Translations under genes and position numbers: made by a program
Shown here: in pieces, positions 1 to 6,260 of the stretch
How positions within the stretch are numbered: position 1 is the stretch's first letter
Layout: each line of letters begins with the position of its first letter
Assembly (NCBI GenBank): GCA_947462945.1
Contig: CANHTE010000014.1
Span: 1-10,257, forward strand
DNA: 10,257 bases
Direction: 5' to 3'
Source of the DNA: Acetobacteraceae bacterium
Lineage (GTDB): Bacteria > Pseudomonadota > Alphaproteobacteria > Acetobacterales > Acetobacteraceae
The notes under the pieces: model-generated
Told to the model about the DNA's origin: nothing
Databases searched by the model: none
The model's input: only the letters and a program-made list of their open reading frames with translations

Positions 1-201
1 CTGCCGGATCATCCTGCGGTGCTGCAAAGCTTCATCTGGCAAAAGCATGATTTGGCACCGGCCTTCCCCGAACTGGCCCGTTTTCTCGATTTCTGGAGGC
101 GGGAGATTGAGGGCGCCCTGCATTCGGTCCGGGTGGCCAGCGCATCCCTGATCAAGCCGGCCGAATGGCGGTTCAGCAACGGGGTGTTCCGGCTGCATTG
201 A
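1..201 (+). CDS. C-terminal fragment of an unidentified protein, possibly a LysR-type regulator
   Basis: An open frame runs in from the left edge and ends at a TGA at 199-201, so only the last 66 residues are visible. Coding is supported by GC-rich third positions throughout and by the tight convergent spacing to the next gene (8 bases between stops). The peptide contains IWQKHDLAPAFPELARF, then FWRREIEGALHSVRVA, and ends WRFSNGVFRLH. A W-x-K-x-D-x-x-P-A pattern followed by a helix is reminiscent of the last part of LysR substrate-binding domains, but no domain boundary or HTH is available. The LysR idea is therefore a guess by resemblance. The existence of the coding sequence is fairly secure. 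A methionine at 19-21 is internal rather than a credible start, since the frame is open upstream of it. Confidence 0.5.
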   Translation: MPDHPAVLQSFIWQKHDLAPAFPELARFLDFWRREIEGALHSVRVASASLIKPAEWRFSNGVFRLH

Positions 202-212
202 GGCGCCGCTCA
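199..212. repeat. Short inverted repeat spanning two convergent stop codons
   Basis: The 14 bases TGAGGCGCCGCTCA have TGAG/CTCA arms around a GC core. The left arm contains the TGA stop of the plus-strand fragment (199-201). The right arm contains the stop of the minus-strand kinase-like gene (TCA at 210-212, read as TGA). It may act as a weak bidirectional terminator, but there is no T-tract on either side, so this is only suggestive. Confidence 0.3.
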
Positions 213-1004
213 GGCGACGTGCGCGGCCATCCGCTCGGGCGGCAAGGAGAGAAAGGCGCGGGCGCCGATGCCGGGCGCCGCCTCGATCACCAATTCCCCG
301 CCATGCGCCCGCAGCAGGGCGCGCGCCAAGGAGAGCCCGAAGCCCAGCCCGCGTGAACGATCCGGCGCCCCGTCATGGGAGGCGGGGGCCAAATCCTCGA
401 TGGCCAGCCCCATCCCCTCATCCTCGATGACGATCGAGGCGGCATGGGGGCGCAAATCCGCGCGGATATCAATCATATCCGCCTCATCCGTGGCGCGGGC
501 GGCGCGGCCCAGCACCTGGACCAAGGCGCCCCGCAGGGCGCGCCGATCCGCCGTGACGGCCAAGTTCTCGATCGCCGGGGCGATGCGCCAATGGCGCTTG
601 CCCGGGCCAAGCTGAGCGCCGGCAATGGCCACCGCCTCCCGCAGGATGGGGGCCAAGGGAAAGCGTTCCTCATTCAGGCCACGGGCAGGGACGACGCCCG
701 TCGCTTCCTCGGCCGCGGCATCGGCCAGGGCCAGAAGGTGGCGTGCCTCCCCTTCGAAGGCCCGGCCGGCTTCCCCGCCCGGCGATTGCCCGGCCAAAAC
801 CTGGGCGCGGCCCAGCAGGGCCAGGCCCATGCTGTTCAGGTCCCGCGAGAGGAGCCCGAAACTGCGCGCCCGTGCCTCCGCCAGCGCGCGTTGCGCGGCG
901 GCTTCCGCGGCGCAGCGGGAGGCGCGGACCATCGCCGCGGCAGCCGCGAGGCCAGCCATGGCGGCGAAGAGGGCGAGGACGGTATGGAGGACATCTGTCG
1001 TCAT
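210..1004 (-). CDS. Membrane-anchored histidine-kinase-like protein with degenerate H and N boxes
   Basis: This 264-residue protein has one N-terminal membrane helix (about residues 5-26), an Ala/Arg-rich helical linker (27-48), a DHp-like helix (about 48-72) and a HATPase_c domain (about 115-257). The G1 box is clear (DEGMGL, 195-200), and so is the glycine-rich ATP lid (RGLGFGLSLARALLRAHGG, 218-236). In the helix where SHELRTPL would stand, the sequence is SRDLNSMG, so the phospho-acceptor His is Arg54. In the N box (VLGRAARAT, about 164-172) the Mg-binding Asn is replaced by Arg/Ala. There is no sensor domain, and the protein is short for a kinase. It therefore looks like a pseudokinase or an ATP-binding regulator rather than an autokinase, and no response regulator is adjacent. 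The start at 1004 gives a full TM segment but has only a weak ribosome site. A CtrA-like box lies 25 bp upstream. HATPase-fold membership is secure and the function is not. Confidence 0.8.
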   Translation of the reverse strand: MTTDVLHTVLALFAAMAGLAAAAAMVRASRCAAEAAAQRALAEARARSFGLLSRDLNSMGLALLGRAQVLAGQSPGGEAGRAFEGEARHLLALADAAAEEATGVVPARGLNEERFPLAPILREAVAIAGAQLGPGKRHWRIAPAIENLAVTADRRALRGALVQVLGRAARATDEADMIDIRADLRPHAASIVIEDEGMGLAIEDLAPASHDGAPDRSRGLGFGLSLARALLRAHGGELVIEAAPGIGARAFLSLPPERMAAHVA

Positions 1005-1028
1005 GTGTTGATTCTGGTCGGATGCTGG

Positions 1029-1043
1029 TTAACGCCCGGTTAA
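1029..1043 (-). promoter_or_regulatory. Candidate CtrA-binding box (TTAA-N7-TTAA)
   Basis: The plus strand reads TTAACGCCCGGTTAA. On the minus strand this is TTAACCGGGCGTTAACC, with both half-sites continuing as TTAACC, the half-site favoured by the alphaproteobacterial master regulator CtrA. It ends 25 bp upstream of the kinase-like gene's ATG, close enough to overlap the promoter. The spacer of exactly 7 matches the full-site consensus. TTAA is rare in DNA this GC-rich, so a full site by chance is unlikely. Binding is inferred, and the target could also be mmsB on the other side. Confidence 0.5.
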
Positions 1044-1172
1044 ATCCAATTTGGCACGAATCCCAATAAGTCGCTTCGACATCGCATCGAAATGTCAAGA
1101 CGGTTGCGAAACGACTGGAATGGCGAGAGAGTGCTCCCCTTGGGGCCTCCCTCAGGACAGGACCGAGCCGCA

Positions 1173-1187
1173 ACGGGCGGCGCCCGT
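1173..1187. repeat. Short hairpin (6-bp stem, 3-nt loop)
   Basis: ACGGGC, GGC and GCCCGT form a perfect 6-bp stem with a 3-base loop in the middle of the intergenic region. No T-tract follows on either strand, so it is not an obvious terminator. It would lie in the mmsB leader if transcription starts upstream of it. Confidence 0.3.
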
Positions 1188-1216
1188 CGCATGCCCCGGC
1201 ACATCAAATTTTCCTG

Positions 1217-1230
1217 GCGAATCGATTCGC
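1217..1230. promoter_or_regulatory. 14-bp perfect palindrome containing two abutting GANTC sites
   Basis: GCGAATCGATTCGC is fully self-complementary and contains GAATC (1219-1223) directly followed by GATTC (1224-1228). GANTC is the target of the cell-cycle methyltransferase CcrM in many alphaproteobacteria. The site lies 106 bp before the mmsB ATG. It could be an operator for a dimeric regulator, a methylation-sensitive switch, or both. No regulator can be named from the sequence. Confidence 0.4.
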
Positions 1231-1336
1231 ACCTCCGCCTTCCCATTATTTGGAAAGAGCTGGTCGCCTTCCGCCCTGGCCCAATTTGGCCTTTGCCCGG
1301 CGCCTGCTAGGCTCTCGCAAACGGGAGGAAACAGGC

Positions 1337-2221
1337 ATGGCGCGCATTGGATTCGTGGGTCTCGGCCATATGGGCTTGCCCATGGCGCGTAACCTGGCCA
1401 GGGCCGGGCACGAGGTGCGCGGCTATGATCTGAGTGCCGCCGCCATGGATGCGGCCGCCGAGGGCGGCATCCAGCGCGCCCAATCCGCCCCCGATGCAGC
1501 CCGTGGCGCGGATTTCGTCATCACCATGCTCCCGGCCGGCACCCATGTCCGGGCCGCCTGGGCCGAGATGGCCGGCGCCGTCGAGCCCCATGCCGTGCTG
1601 GTGGATTGCTCCACCATTGATGTGGAGACCGCGCGTGAGGTTGCGGCCGGCCTCCCCATGCTCGATGCCCCGGTCTCCGGCGGTACCATGGGCGCCGAGG
1701 CCGGGACGCTGACCTTCATGGTCGGGGGCGAGGCCGCAGATTTCGCCACCGCGAAGCCCATCCTGGAACATATGGGCCGCAGCATCGTGCATTGCGGCGC
1801 GGCCGGTGCGGGCCAGGCGGCCAAGCTTTGCAACAACATGCTGCTGGCCATTTCCATGATCGGGACGAGTGAAGCCTTCGTCCTGGCTGAAAAGCTGGGC
1901 CTCAGCCACGCGGCCCTGTTCGAGGTGGCGAGCAAATCCTCCGGCCAGTGCTGGTCACTCACCACTTATTGCCCGGTGCCGGGGCCGGTGCCGGGCAGCC
2001 CGGCCAACCGGGACTACAAGCCCGGCTTTGCCACCGCACTCATGCTGAAGGATCTGGGACTGTCGCAGCAGGCCGCCCAGGCGGCGGGGGCCGCCACGCC
2101 CCTCGGTGCAGCCGCCCTGGATCTATATGACCGCTTTGCGGCGGAAGGCGGTGCAAGTTTGGATTTCTCAGGAATCATTCAGATGCTGCGTAGGGGCCAA
2201 GTAAAAGGGTCCGGGGCCTAG
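1337..2221 (+). CDS. mmsB: 3-hydroxyisobutyrate dehydrogenase
   Basis: This 294-residue protein, a normal length for the family, oxidises 3-hydroxyisobutyrate to methylmalonate semialdehyde with NAD+ in valine degradation. The N-terminal Rossmann domain begins at once with GFVGLGHMG (residues 5-13). DAPVSGGTMGAEAGTLTFMVGG (about 110-131) carries the substrate-binding SGG. The catalytic Lys163 and Asn167 lie in AAKLCNN. The C-terminal helical domain has the diagnostic SSGQCWS, YCPVPGPVPGSPAN, Y-x-P-GF and LMLKDLGLS (K238-D239) motifs that separate this enzyme from tartronate semialdehyde or glyoxylate reductases. The start at 1337 is chosen because GGGAGGA (1323-1329) sits 7 bases before it and the Rossmann motif follows directly. 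In-frame codons further upstream add 29 unrelated residues. The gene stands alone, with no other valine-pathway genes in view. Its stop lies inside a terminator-like hairpin shared with dabA. Confidence 0.93.
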   Translation: MARIGFVGLGHMGLPMARNLARAGHEVRGYDLSAAAMDAAAEGGIQRAQSAPDAARGADFVITMLPAGTHVRAAWAEMAGAVEPHAVLVDCSTIDVETAREVAAGLPMLDAPVSGGTMGAEAGTLTFMVGGEAADFATAKPILEHMGRSIVHCGAAGAGQAAKLCNNMLLAISMIGTSEAFVLAEKLGLSHAALFEVASKSSGQCWSLTTYCPVPGPVPGSPANRDYKPGFATALMLKDLGLSQQAAQAAGAATPLGAAALDLYDRFAAEGGASLDFSGIIQMLRRGQVKGSGA

Positions 2222-2243
2222 GCCCCAGCCGCCGGAGGCCCTT
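2203..2243 (-). terminator. Rho-independent-type terminator of the dab operon, overlapping the end of mmsB
   Basis: Read on the minus strand, 7 bases after the dabA stop, an arm AAGGG-CC-TCCGG pairs with CCGGA-CCCTT (2-base bulge) and is followed by TTTT. The loop holds a perfect 14-bp palindrome, GGGGCCTAGGCCCC (2213-2226), which can form a competing inner stem. The mmsB stop TAG (2219-2221) lies at the centre of that palindrome. On the plus strand the same hairpin lacks a T-run, so termination of mmsB there is less certain. Confidence 0.6.
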
Positions 2244-2250
2244 CAACCCC

Positions 2251-4623
2251 TTATTTCGCCCATTGCCCCGGCCCCACATAGCGCCGCAATCCCCCCGCCT
2301 CCGCCGCGCCCAGCGAGAAAAGGTGCAGCCAGCCATTCTCGACCAATTGCCGCACCCCCTCATGCTTGGCGAGAATGGCTTCCATCGCCTCCTCCGGCGC
2401 CTCGATCACGACATGCAGGCGCATCGGCTCGTGCCGCCAATCCGAGCCGTCATGCAGGGATTGCATCGGCAGTCCGGTGCGGAGATCGCCGCCCTGGCCT
2501 TCCAGCACGCCCAGCCGGCCGGTGATGTTGTGCAGCAGCTTGTTGCCGCTGCCCATCGCCGCATTGTCCACCGTCGAGCCATAATATTGCAGGTTGATCC
2601 AGTTCGCGACGACCATGGGCGCCGTCATGATCAGCTCCAGCACGGCGAAGCCCTGATCCTCCTGCCAGACATAGGAGTGGAGGAAGGCGCGGCCTTCGAG
2701 GTCCAGCCCCTGCGTGCGGTTGCGCGGTGCCACAATCAGCGCGGCATTGTTCACCAACCCCCATTCCGGCCGCACCTCGGACCAATCCTTGCTGCGCCGA
2801 AGGATCGCCGCATCAGGATCGCCTGCGATGCCGAGCGCGTCGGCGCGCAAGCCCCGCGCGCGGCGGGAGGCCTCGTCCAGCCAGCCGCGCAGCTGCGCGA
2901 TGGCCGGGTCAGCCGGGTCGACGTCATAAAGGGTGACTTCGTCGGTGGTGGTGTCATGCAGGCCGGCGAGGAAACGCGTGCCGGGCGGGATGATGATGCC
3001 GCGCGCCACCAGGCCTTCCCGCACCATGGCGTCATTCAGCACGGCGGCGGCGACGCGGGCATTGCTCTCCCCGGTGTGGCCGCCACAGGCGCCGCAATCC
3101 AGCCCGGCCGCGTGGGGATTGTTCACCGTGCTGCTGCCATGGCCGGCCAAGAGCACAAGCGGCGCGAAATCATGGGTGAGGGACAGCGCCCGCAACACGC
3201 CCTCGGCCGCATCCAGCCGCTTTGTGCTGGCGAAGCCATGTGCGCGCGCCTGCCAGGGACGCGCCTCCAGGCTGGGTGCAAGGCGCGCCAGCAAGGCCGG
3301 GTCCAGCCCATCGGCCGGCTTGGCCGTGTGGCCCAGGCTGCCCCGGATCAGATCAGGCGCGGCGAGGAAGCCCGCTGTCTCCACATAGGCAAAGGAAGAG
3401 ACGGCCGAGTTGCGGAAGCTGTTCCATAAATCGGCGGTGCGGCGGCGCAGGCTGCGCTCTTCTGCCAGCTTTGATTCCTCCTCCGCCGTGGCGCCCTGCA
3501 CCGCCTCGCAGATCACCAGGCCAGGCTTCAGCAGAACCGGGCATTGCTCGGCGCCCCGTTCATTGCCCAGACGCACATACTCCAGCGCGAAGCCGAAGAA
3601 GCCGGCAAAACCGATGGTATGCGTCTGCGGCGTCACGCTCTCCAGCGCGCGGCGATAGACTTCGGAACGTACGTCGATGCAAAAGGCTGCCTGCACCATT
3701 GGCGCTGCGGTGGGGCGCGTCTTCTGCCCGGCCAGCTTGGCGGCCAATTCGCGCTGATAGCCGCGCTCATAGGCATCCAGCAGCAGCAGATCGGCCTCCA
3801 GCGCCGGCGCTTCGCCCGGTGTGGTGAGGCGTGTCTGCCAGGCTGTGCGAAACGCCGGCGATGTGTGATGCGCGTGCAGCGCGGCCTCCCAGGCCAGGCG
3901 AATGGCCAGGAGTTCGATGACGCCATCATTTGGCGTGCCATCCAGCTCCTGCAGCCAGCCGCGTTGCCTCAGCAGGGCGGCCCAGCCGGCCAGGCCCTGC
4001 AGCGCGCGATGCAGATAGGCCTCGGGCTGAGTGACGCCGAGGGCTGCCAGGCAGGCGGCAACACTTTCTGCCGGGTCGGCCGGCAGGGACGCGACCAGGG
4101 CGCGAAAACCGGGCAGGCCGGCAATATCCGGCGAGCGGTCATGCCGGGCGGCGGCACGCCAGGCGGCGTAGAGGGCTTCACCCCGCCATGGCATGGCCCA
4201 GCTGGCCTGGCCGTCATCGCACCAGGCGGCGAGCCATTTGGCGATTTCCTCGTTGGTGATGCGCGTCCATTCCGTGCCCAGCCTTGCATCCAGCACATCG
4301 CTCACCGTGATGCAGGCCTGGCTGATGGGGCGGGGCTCAGATGCGGCTTGGCGCAGCGCCTGGGGCGTCGTCTCGGTCCCGGCAGCGGCGATGGCGACGC
4401 TGAGGTCCGCCTCGTTGATCCGTCCGCTGGCCAGGGCCTGGGCGAACATCGCGCGCTCCGGCAGCGCGGGCCTGCCGCTGACCTGACCGAGCCAGGCCTG
4501 GGCCTCGCCGAAGCCCATCCCGGAGAGCCCGAGGAAGGGGTTTACCGCCACGAAATCGGCCAGGGGCCAGACAGGCGCGATGCGGTTGGCGGCCGCCCGT
4601 AACTGCGAGATCATCTTGGTCAT
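2251..4623 (-). CDS. dabA: DabA, DUF2309-family subunit of an inorganic-carbon transporter (carbonic-anhydrase-like)
   Basis: This 790-residue protein is the cytoplasmic, beta-carbonic-anhydrase-like subunit of the DAB (also called MpsB/YbcC) system. It is thought to hydrate CO2 vectorially in a complex with the membrane subunit DabB, giving net bicarbonate accumulation. The expected zinc ligands are visible: Cys315 and Asp317 in AFCIDVRSE, His495 in LAGHGSSTVNNP, and Cys510 in GLDCGACGGHTGE. The C-x-D pair and the 15-residue His-to-Cys spacing agree with the published Halothiobacillus DabA2 site (C351, D353, H524, C539) as I remember it. Other conserved stretches are VAVNPFLGL near the N-terminus and GFAGFFGFALEYV (about 338-350). 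The ATG at 4623 overlaps the dabB stop by one base (TGATG) and has an AAGGGGGG ribosome site. In-frame starts further upstream lie inside dabB and are rejected. Co-translation with dabB is expected. The reading frame is intact. Confidence 0.93.
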   Translation of the reverse strand: MTKMISQLRAAANRIAPVWPLADFVAVNPFLGLSGMGFGEAQAWLGQVSGRPALPERAMFAQALASGRINEADLSVAIAAAGTETTPQALRQAASEPRPISQACITVSDVLDARLGTEWTRITNEEIAKWLAAWCDDGQASWAMPWRGEALYAAWRAAARHDRSPDIAGLPGFRALVASLPADPAESVAACLAALGVTQPEAYLHRALQGLAGWAALLRQRGWLQELDGTPNDGVIELLAIRLAWEAALHAHHTSPAFRTAWQTRLTTPGEAPALEADLLLLDAYERGYQRELAAKLAGQKTRPTAAPMVQAAFCIDVRSEVYRRALESVTPQTHTIGFAGFFGFALEYVRLGNERGAEQCPVLLKPGLVICEAVQGATAEEESKLAEERSLRRRTADLWNSFRNSAVSSFAYVETAGFLAAPDLIRGSLGHTAKPADGLDPALLARLAPSLEARPWQARAHGFASTKRLDAAEGVLRALSLTHDFAPLVLLAGHGSSTVNNPHAAGLDCGACGGHTGESNARVAAAVLNDAMVREGLVARGIIIPPGTRFLAGLHDTTTDEVTLYDVDPADPAIAQLRGWLDEASRRARGLRADALGIAGDPDAAILRRSKDWSEVRPEWGLVNNAALIVAPRNRTQGLDLEGRAFLHSYVWQEDQGFAVLELIMTAPMVVANWINLQYYGSTVDNAAMGSGNKLLHNITGRLGVLEGQGGDLRTGLPMQSLHDGSDWRHEPMRLHVVIEAPEEAMEAILAKHEGVRQLVENGWLHLFSLGAAEAGGLRRYVGPGQWAK

Positions 4624-6158
4624 CACACGCCCCCCTTGAGCGGCCAATGCCGGGCCACCAGCCGGTTGCACCAGGCATTCACGTAGAACCCGTTGAACAG
4701 ATGGACGTAGAAGGCCTGGAGCCCTGGCCCCGGCTGCCCCGAGCGGCGCAGCACGTTCAGCACCAGCAGAGTGCCGAAGGCCAAGACCGTAAGTGCGGCC
4801 CAGACCAGGGCAAAGGGACCACGTGGTGAGGTCTCGGTGGGCAGTGCCGAGGCCAGCAGCCACTCAGCACCCCATTGCAGCGCGAAATAGGCCACGCAAA
4901 CGCCGAGCGCGAAGCCACCGACGCGCAGCGCCACGAAGCGCGCCTCTTCCCGCGCCATTAAAGCCGCGGCGAGCATGGGTGTCAGGCCCATCATCAGCGT
5001 GGCGCCCAGCACGGCCACGCCCGGCTTTTCGAAGAAGGGCATGCCGAAGATGGCACCCACCACCAGCACCAGCGCGACCGAGGCGCCGAGCGCCGGGATC
5101 AGCATGGCCACCGGCAAGGGCCGCTCCTGCCCTGGCCTGCGCTGCGTGATGATGCCGCCAGCGGAGAGAAAGGCATGCGCCTTGTAGATGGAATGCGCCA
5201 CGATATGCAGCATGGCGGCGGCGAAGGCGCCCAGCCCGCATTGCAGGATCATGAAACCCATCTGCGCCACGGTGGACCAAGCGAGCGCCACCTTCACGCT
5301 GGTCTGCGTCAGCATCACCGCCGCCCCAAAGACAGCCGTCACCGCGCCGATGATGAGCAGCAGATCCAGCGCCTGCGCCGAGAGCGCCACCAGATCCGCC
5401 ATGCGGACCACGAGAAAGCCGCCCGCATTGATGATGCCCGCATGCAGCAGGGCGGAAACGGGCGTGGGCGTCTCCATCACCTCCGGCAGCCAGCCATGCA
5501 TGGGGAATTGCGCGGATTTCAGCACGGCGGCGAGGGCGATGAAGACCGCCGCCAGATGGATGGCGATGCCTGGCTCCCCCGTGCCGCGGAGCGCATCGGT
5601 CGCGGCAAAGATCGCGCCGAATTCCAGCGTGCCGAAGCGGCCCAGGATCAGCAGCAATGCGGCGAGCAGCGCCGCATCGCCCAGGCGGCTGGTCACGAAT
5701 TTCTTCCGCGCCGCCAATTGTGCCCCATGCCGCTCAGGGTAGAAGACCAGCAGCCGATGCAGGCCCATGCTGGTCCCGATCCAGGCCAGGGCGAAGAACA
5801 GCAGATTGCCGGAGATGGTCAGCGCCAGCACGGCGGCCAGCGTCAGGCAAAGCCAGCGGGTGAAGCGCGCCTGGCCCGGATCGCCAGCCAGATAGCGCCG
5901 GCCATAGGCGGTCACGATCAGGCCGATGAAGGCGACCAGCAGGAACATCACGCCCGAGACGGCGTCGAGATGCACGAAGAAGCTGCTCTGCCGCCCATGG
6001 ATGACAAGCCCGGTTGCCACCAGCGCGGTCAGCACGAAACCGCCGATGCTGGCCCCAATGGCGACCCGGCGCAGCGCAACGGCGCCTGCGCGAAGCGGGA
6101 TGAGGCCAGCGCCGAGCAAGAGCGCGGGGGCCAGGGCGGCAAGCCAGGAGAGGAGCAT
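4623..6158 (-). CDS. dabB: DabB, NuoL/Mrp-like proton- or cation-conducting membrane subunit of the DAB transporter
   Basis: This 511-residue, very hydrophobic protein has about 13-14 predicted membrane helices and belongs to the proton-conducting transporter family of complex I NuoL/M/N and Mrp antiporters. It couples H+ or Na+ flow to DabA-catalysed bicarbonate formation. The family core is clear: LKSAQFPMHGWLPEVMETPTPVSALLHAG (starting near residue 213) with its conserved Lys and the PTPVSALLHAG signature, then KVALAWSTVAQMGFM and HIVAHSIYKAHAFLSAGG with its Lys/His residues. The helix-5 region reads WIGTSMGLHRLL, without the Glu that NuoL carries there; this may be normal for DabB. Length fits DabB rather than NuoL (about 610). 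It is the first gene of the operon, and its stop overlaps the dabA start. The start at 6158 gives a complete first helix but has only a weak ribosome site. No other complex I genes are nearby, which excludes a nuo operon. Confidence 0.92.
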   Translation of the reverse strand: MLLSWLAALAPALLLGAGLIPLRAGAVALRRVAIGASIGGFVLTALVATGLVIHGRQSSFFVHLDAVSGVMFLLVAFIGLIVTAYGRRYLAGDPGQARFTRWLCLTLAAVLALTISGNLLFFALAWIGTSMGLHRLLVFYPERHGAQLAARKKFVTSRLGDAALLAALLLILGRFGTLEFGAIFAATDALRGTGEPGIAIHLAAVFIALAAVLKSAQFPMHGWLPEVMETPTPVSALLHAGIINAGGFLVVRMADLVALSAQALDLLLIIGAVTAVFGAAVMLTQTSVKVALAWSTVAQMGFMILQCGLGAFAAAMLHIVAHSIYKAHAFLSAGGIITQRRPGQERPLPVAMLIPALGASVALVLVVGAIFGMPFFEKPGVAVLGATLMMGLTPMLAAALMAREEARFVALRVGGFALGVCVAYFALQWGAEWLLASALPTETSPRGPFALVWAALTVLAFGTLLVLNVLRRSGQPGPGLQAFYVHLFNGFYVNAWCNRLVARHWPLKGGV

Positions 6159-6200
6159 GGGCCAGGATTCCAGTTGCGAGTCCGGCCGGCTTACGAGAAC

Positions 6201-6229
6201 GCAATCCTTCTGGAAATTTCAAAGATTGC
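6201..6229. promoter_or_regulatory. Interrupted palindrome with a LysR-type T-N11-A core (candidate dab operator)
   Basis: The arms GCAATCCTT (6201-6209) and AAAGATTGC (6221-6229) are inverted repeats with 8 of 9 positions paired, separated by 11 bases. T6209 and A6221 therefore form the T-N11-A core typical of LysR regulators. An 8-bp perfect palindrome, GAAATTTC, lies inside the spacer (6213-6220). The element sits 31 bp before the regulator's ATG and 42 bp before dabB, where it could serve both autoregulation and activation of dabBA. A TTGCGAG direct repeat (6174-6180 and 6245-6251) flanks it. Binding is inferred from position and symmetry. Confidence 0.6.
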
Positions 6230-6260
6230 AAGAAAATGTTCTGTTTGCGAGAAGCATGGC

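Larger units (their letters stand above)
1005..1336. other. Divergent intergenic region between the kinase-like gene and mmsB
   Basis: These 332 bases show no credible gene: short frames here lack ribosome sites and family resemblance. The region must hold both divergent promoters. Visible elements are a TTAA-N7-TTAA box (1029-1043), GANTC sites at 1010-1014 and 1058-1062, a TTCGA-N7-TCGAA inverted repeat near 1075-1091, a 6-bp-stem hairpin (1173-1187), a perfect 14-bp palindrome (1217-1230), and the decamer CCAATTTGGC present twice (1046-1055 and 1281-1290). No convincing -35/-10 pair was found for mmsB. Confidence 0.6.

Noticed and set aside
1051..1066. Possible sigma-54 promoter (TTGGCACG)
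   Set aside because: The -24 element is perfect, but the required GC of the -12 element is AA (1065-1066), so it is not a functional sigma-54 site by consensus.
2263..4602. Long plus-strand frames (388 and 352 codons) opposite dabA
   Set aside because: They are antisense to dabA, whose zinc ligands and conserved motifs are clear. They have no ribosome site, and their composition is Arg/Gln/Gly-rich like typical shadow frames.
4624..4863. 80-residue N-terminal extension of DabA inside dabB
   Set aside because: It overlaps the 3' end of dabB, has no DabA similarity, and the TGATG junction with a purine-rich ribosome site at 4623 is the better start.
5175..6260. Roughly 360-residue N-terminal extension of the LysR regulator
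   Set aside because: The frame is open, but it is antisense to dabB. The HTH begins directly after the ATG at 6261, so the extension is not part of the protein.
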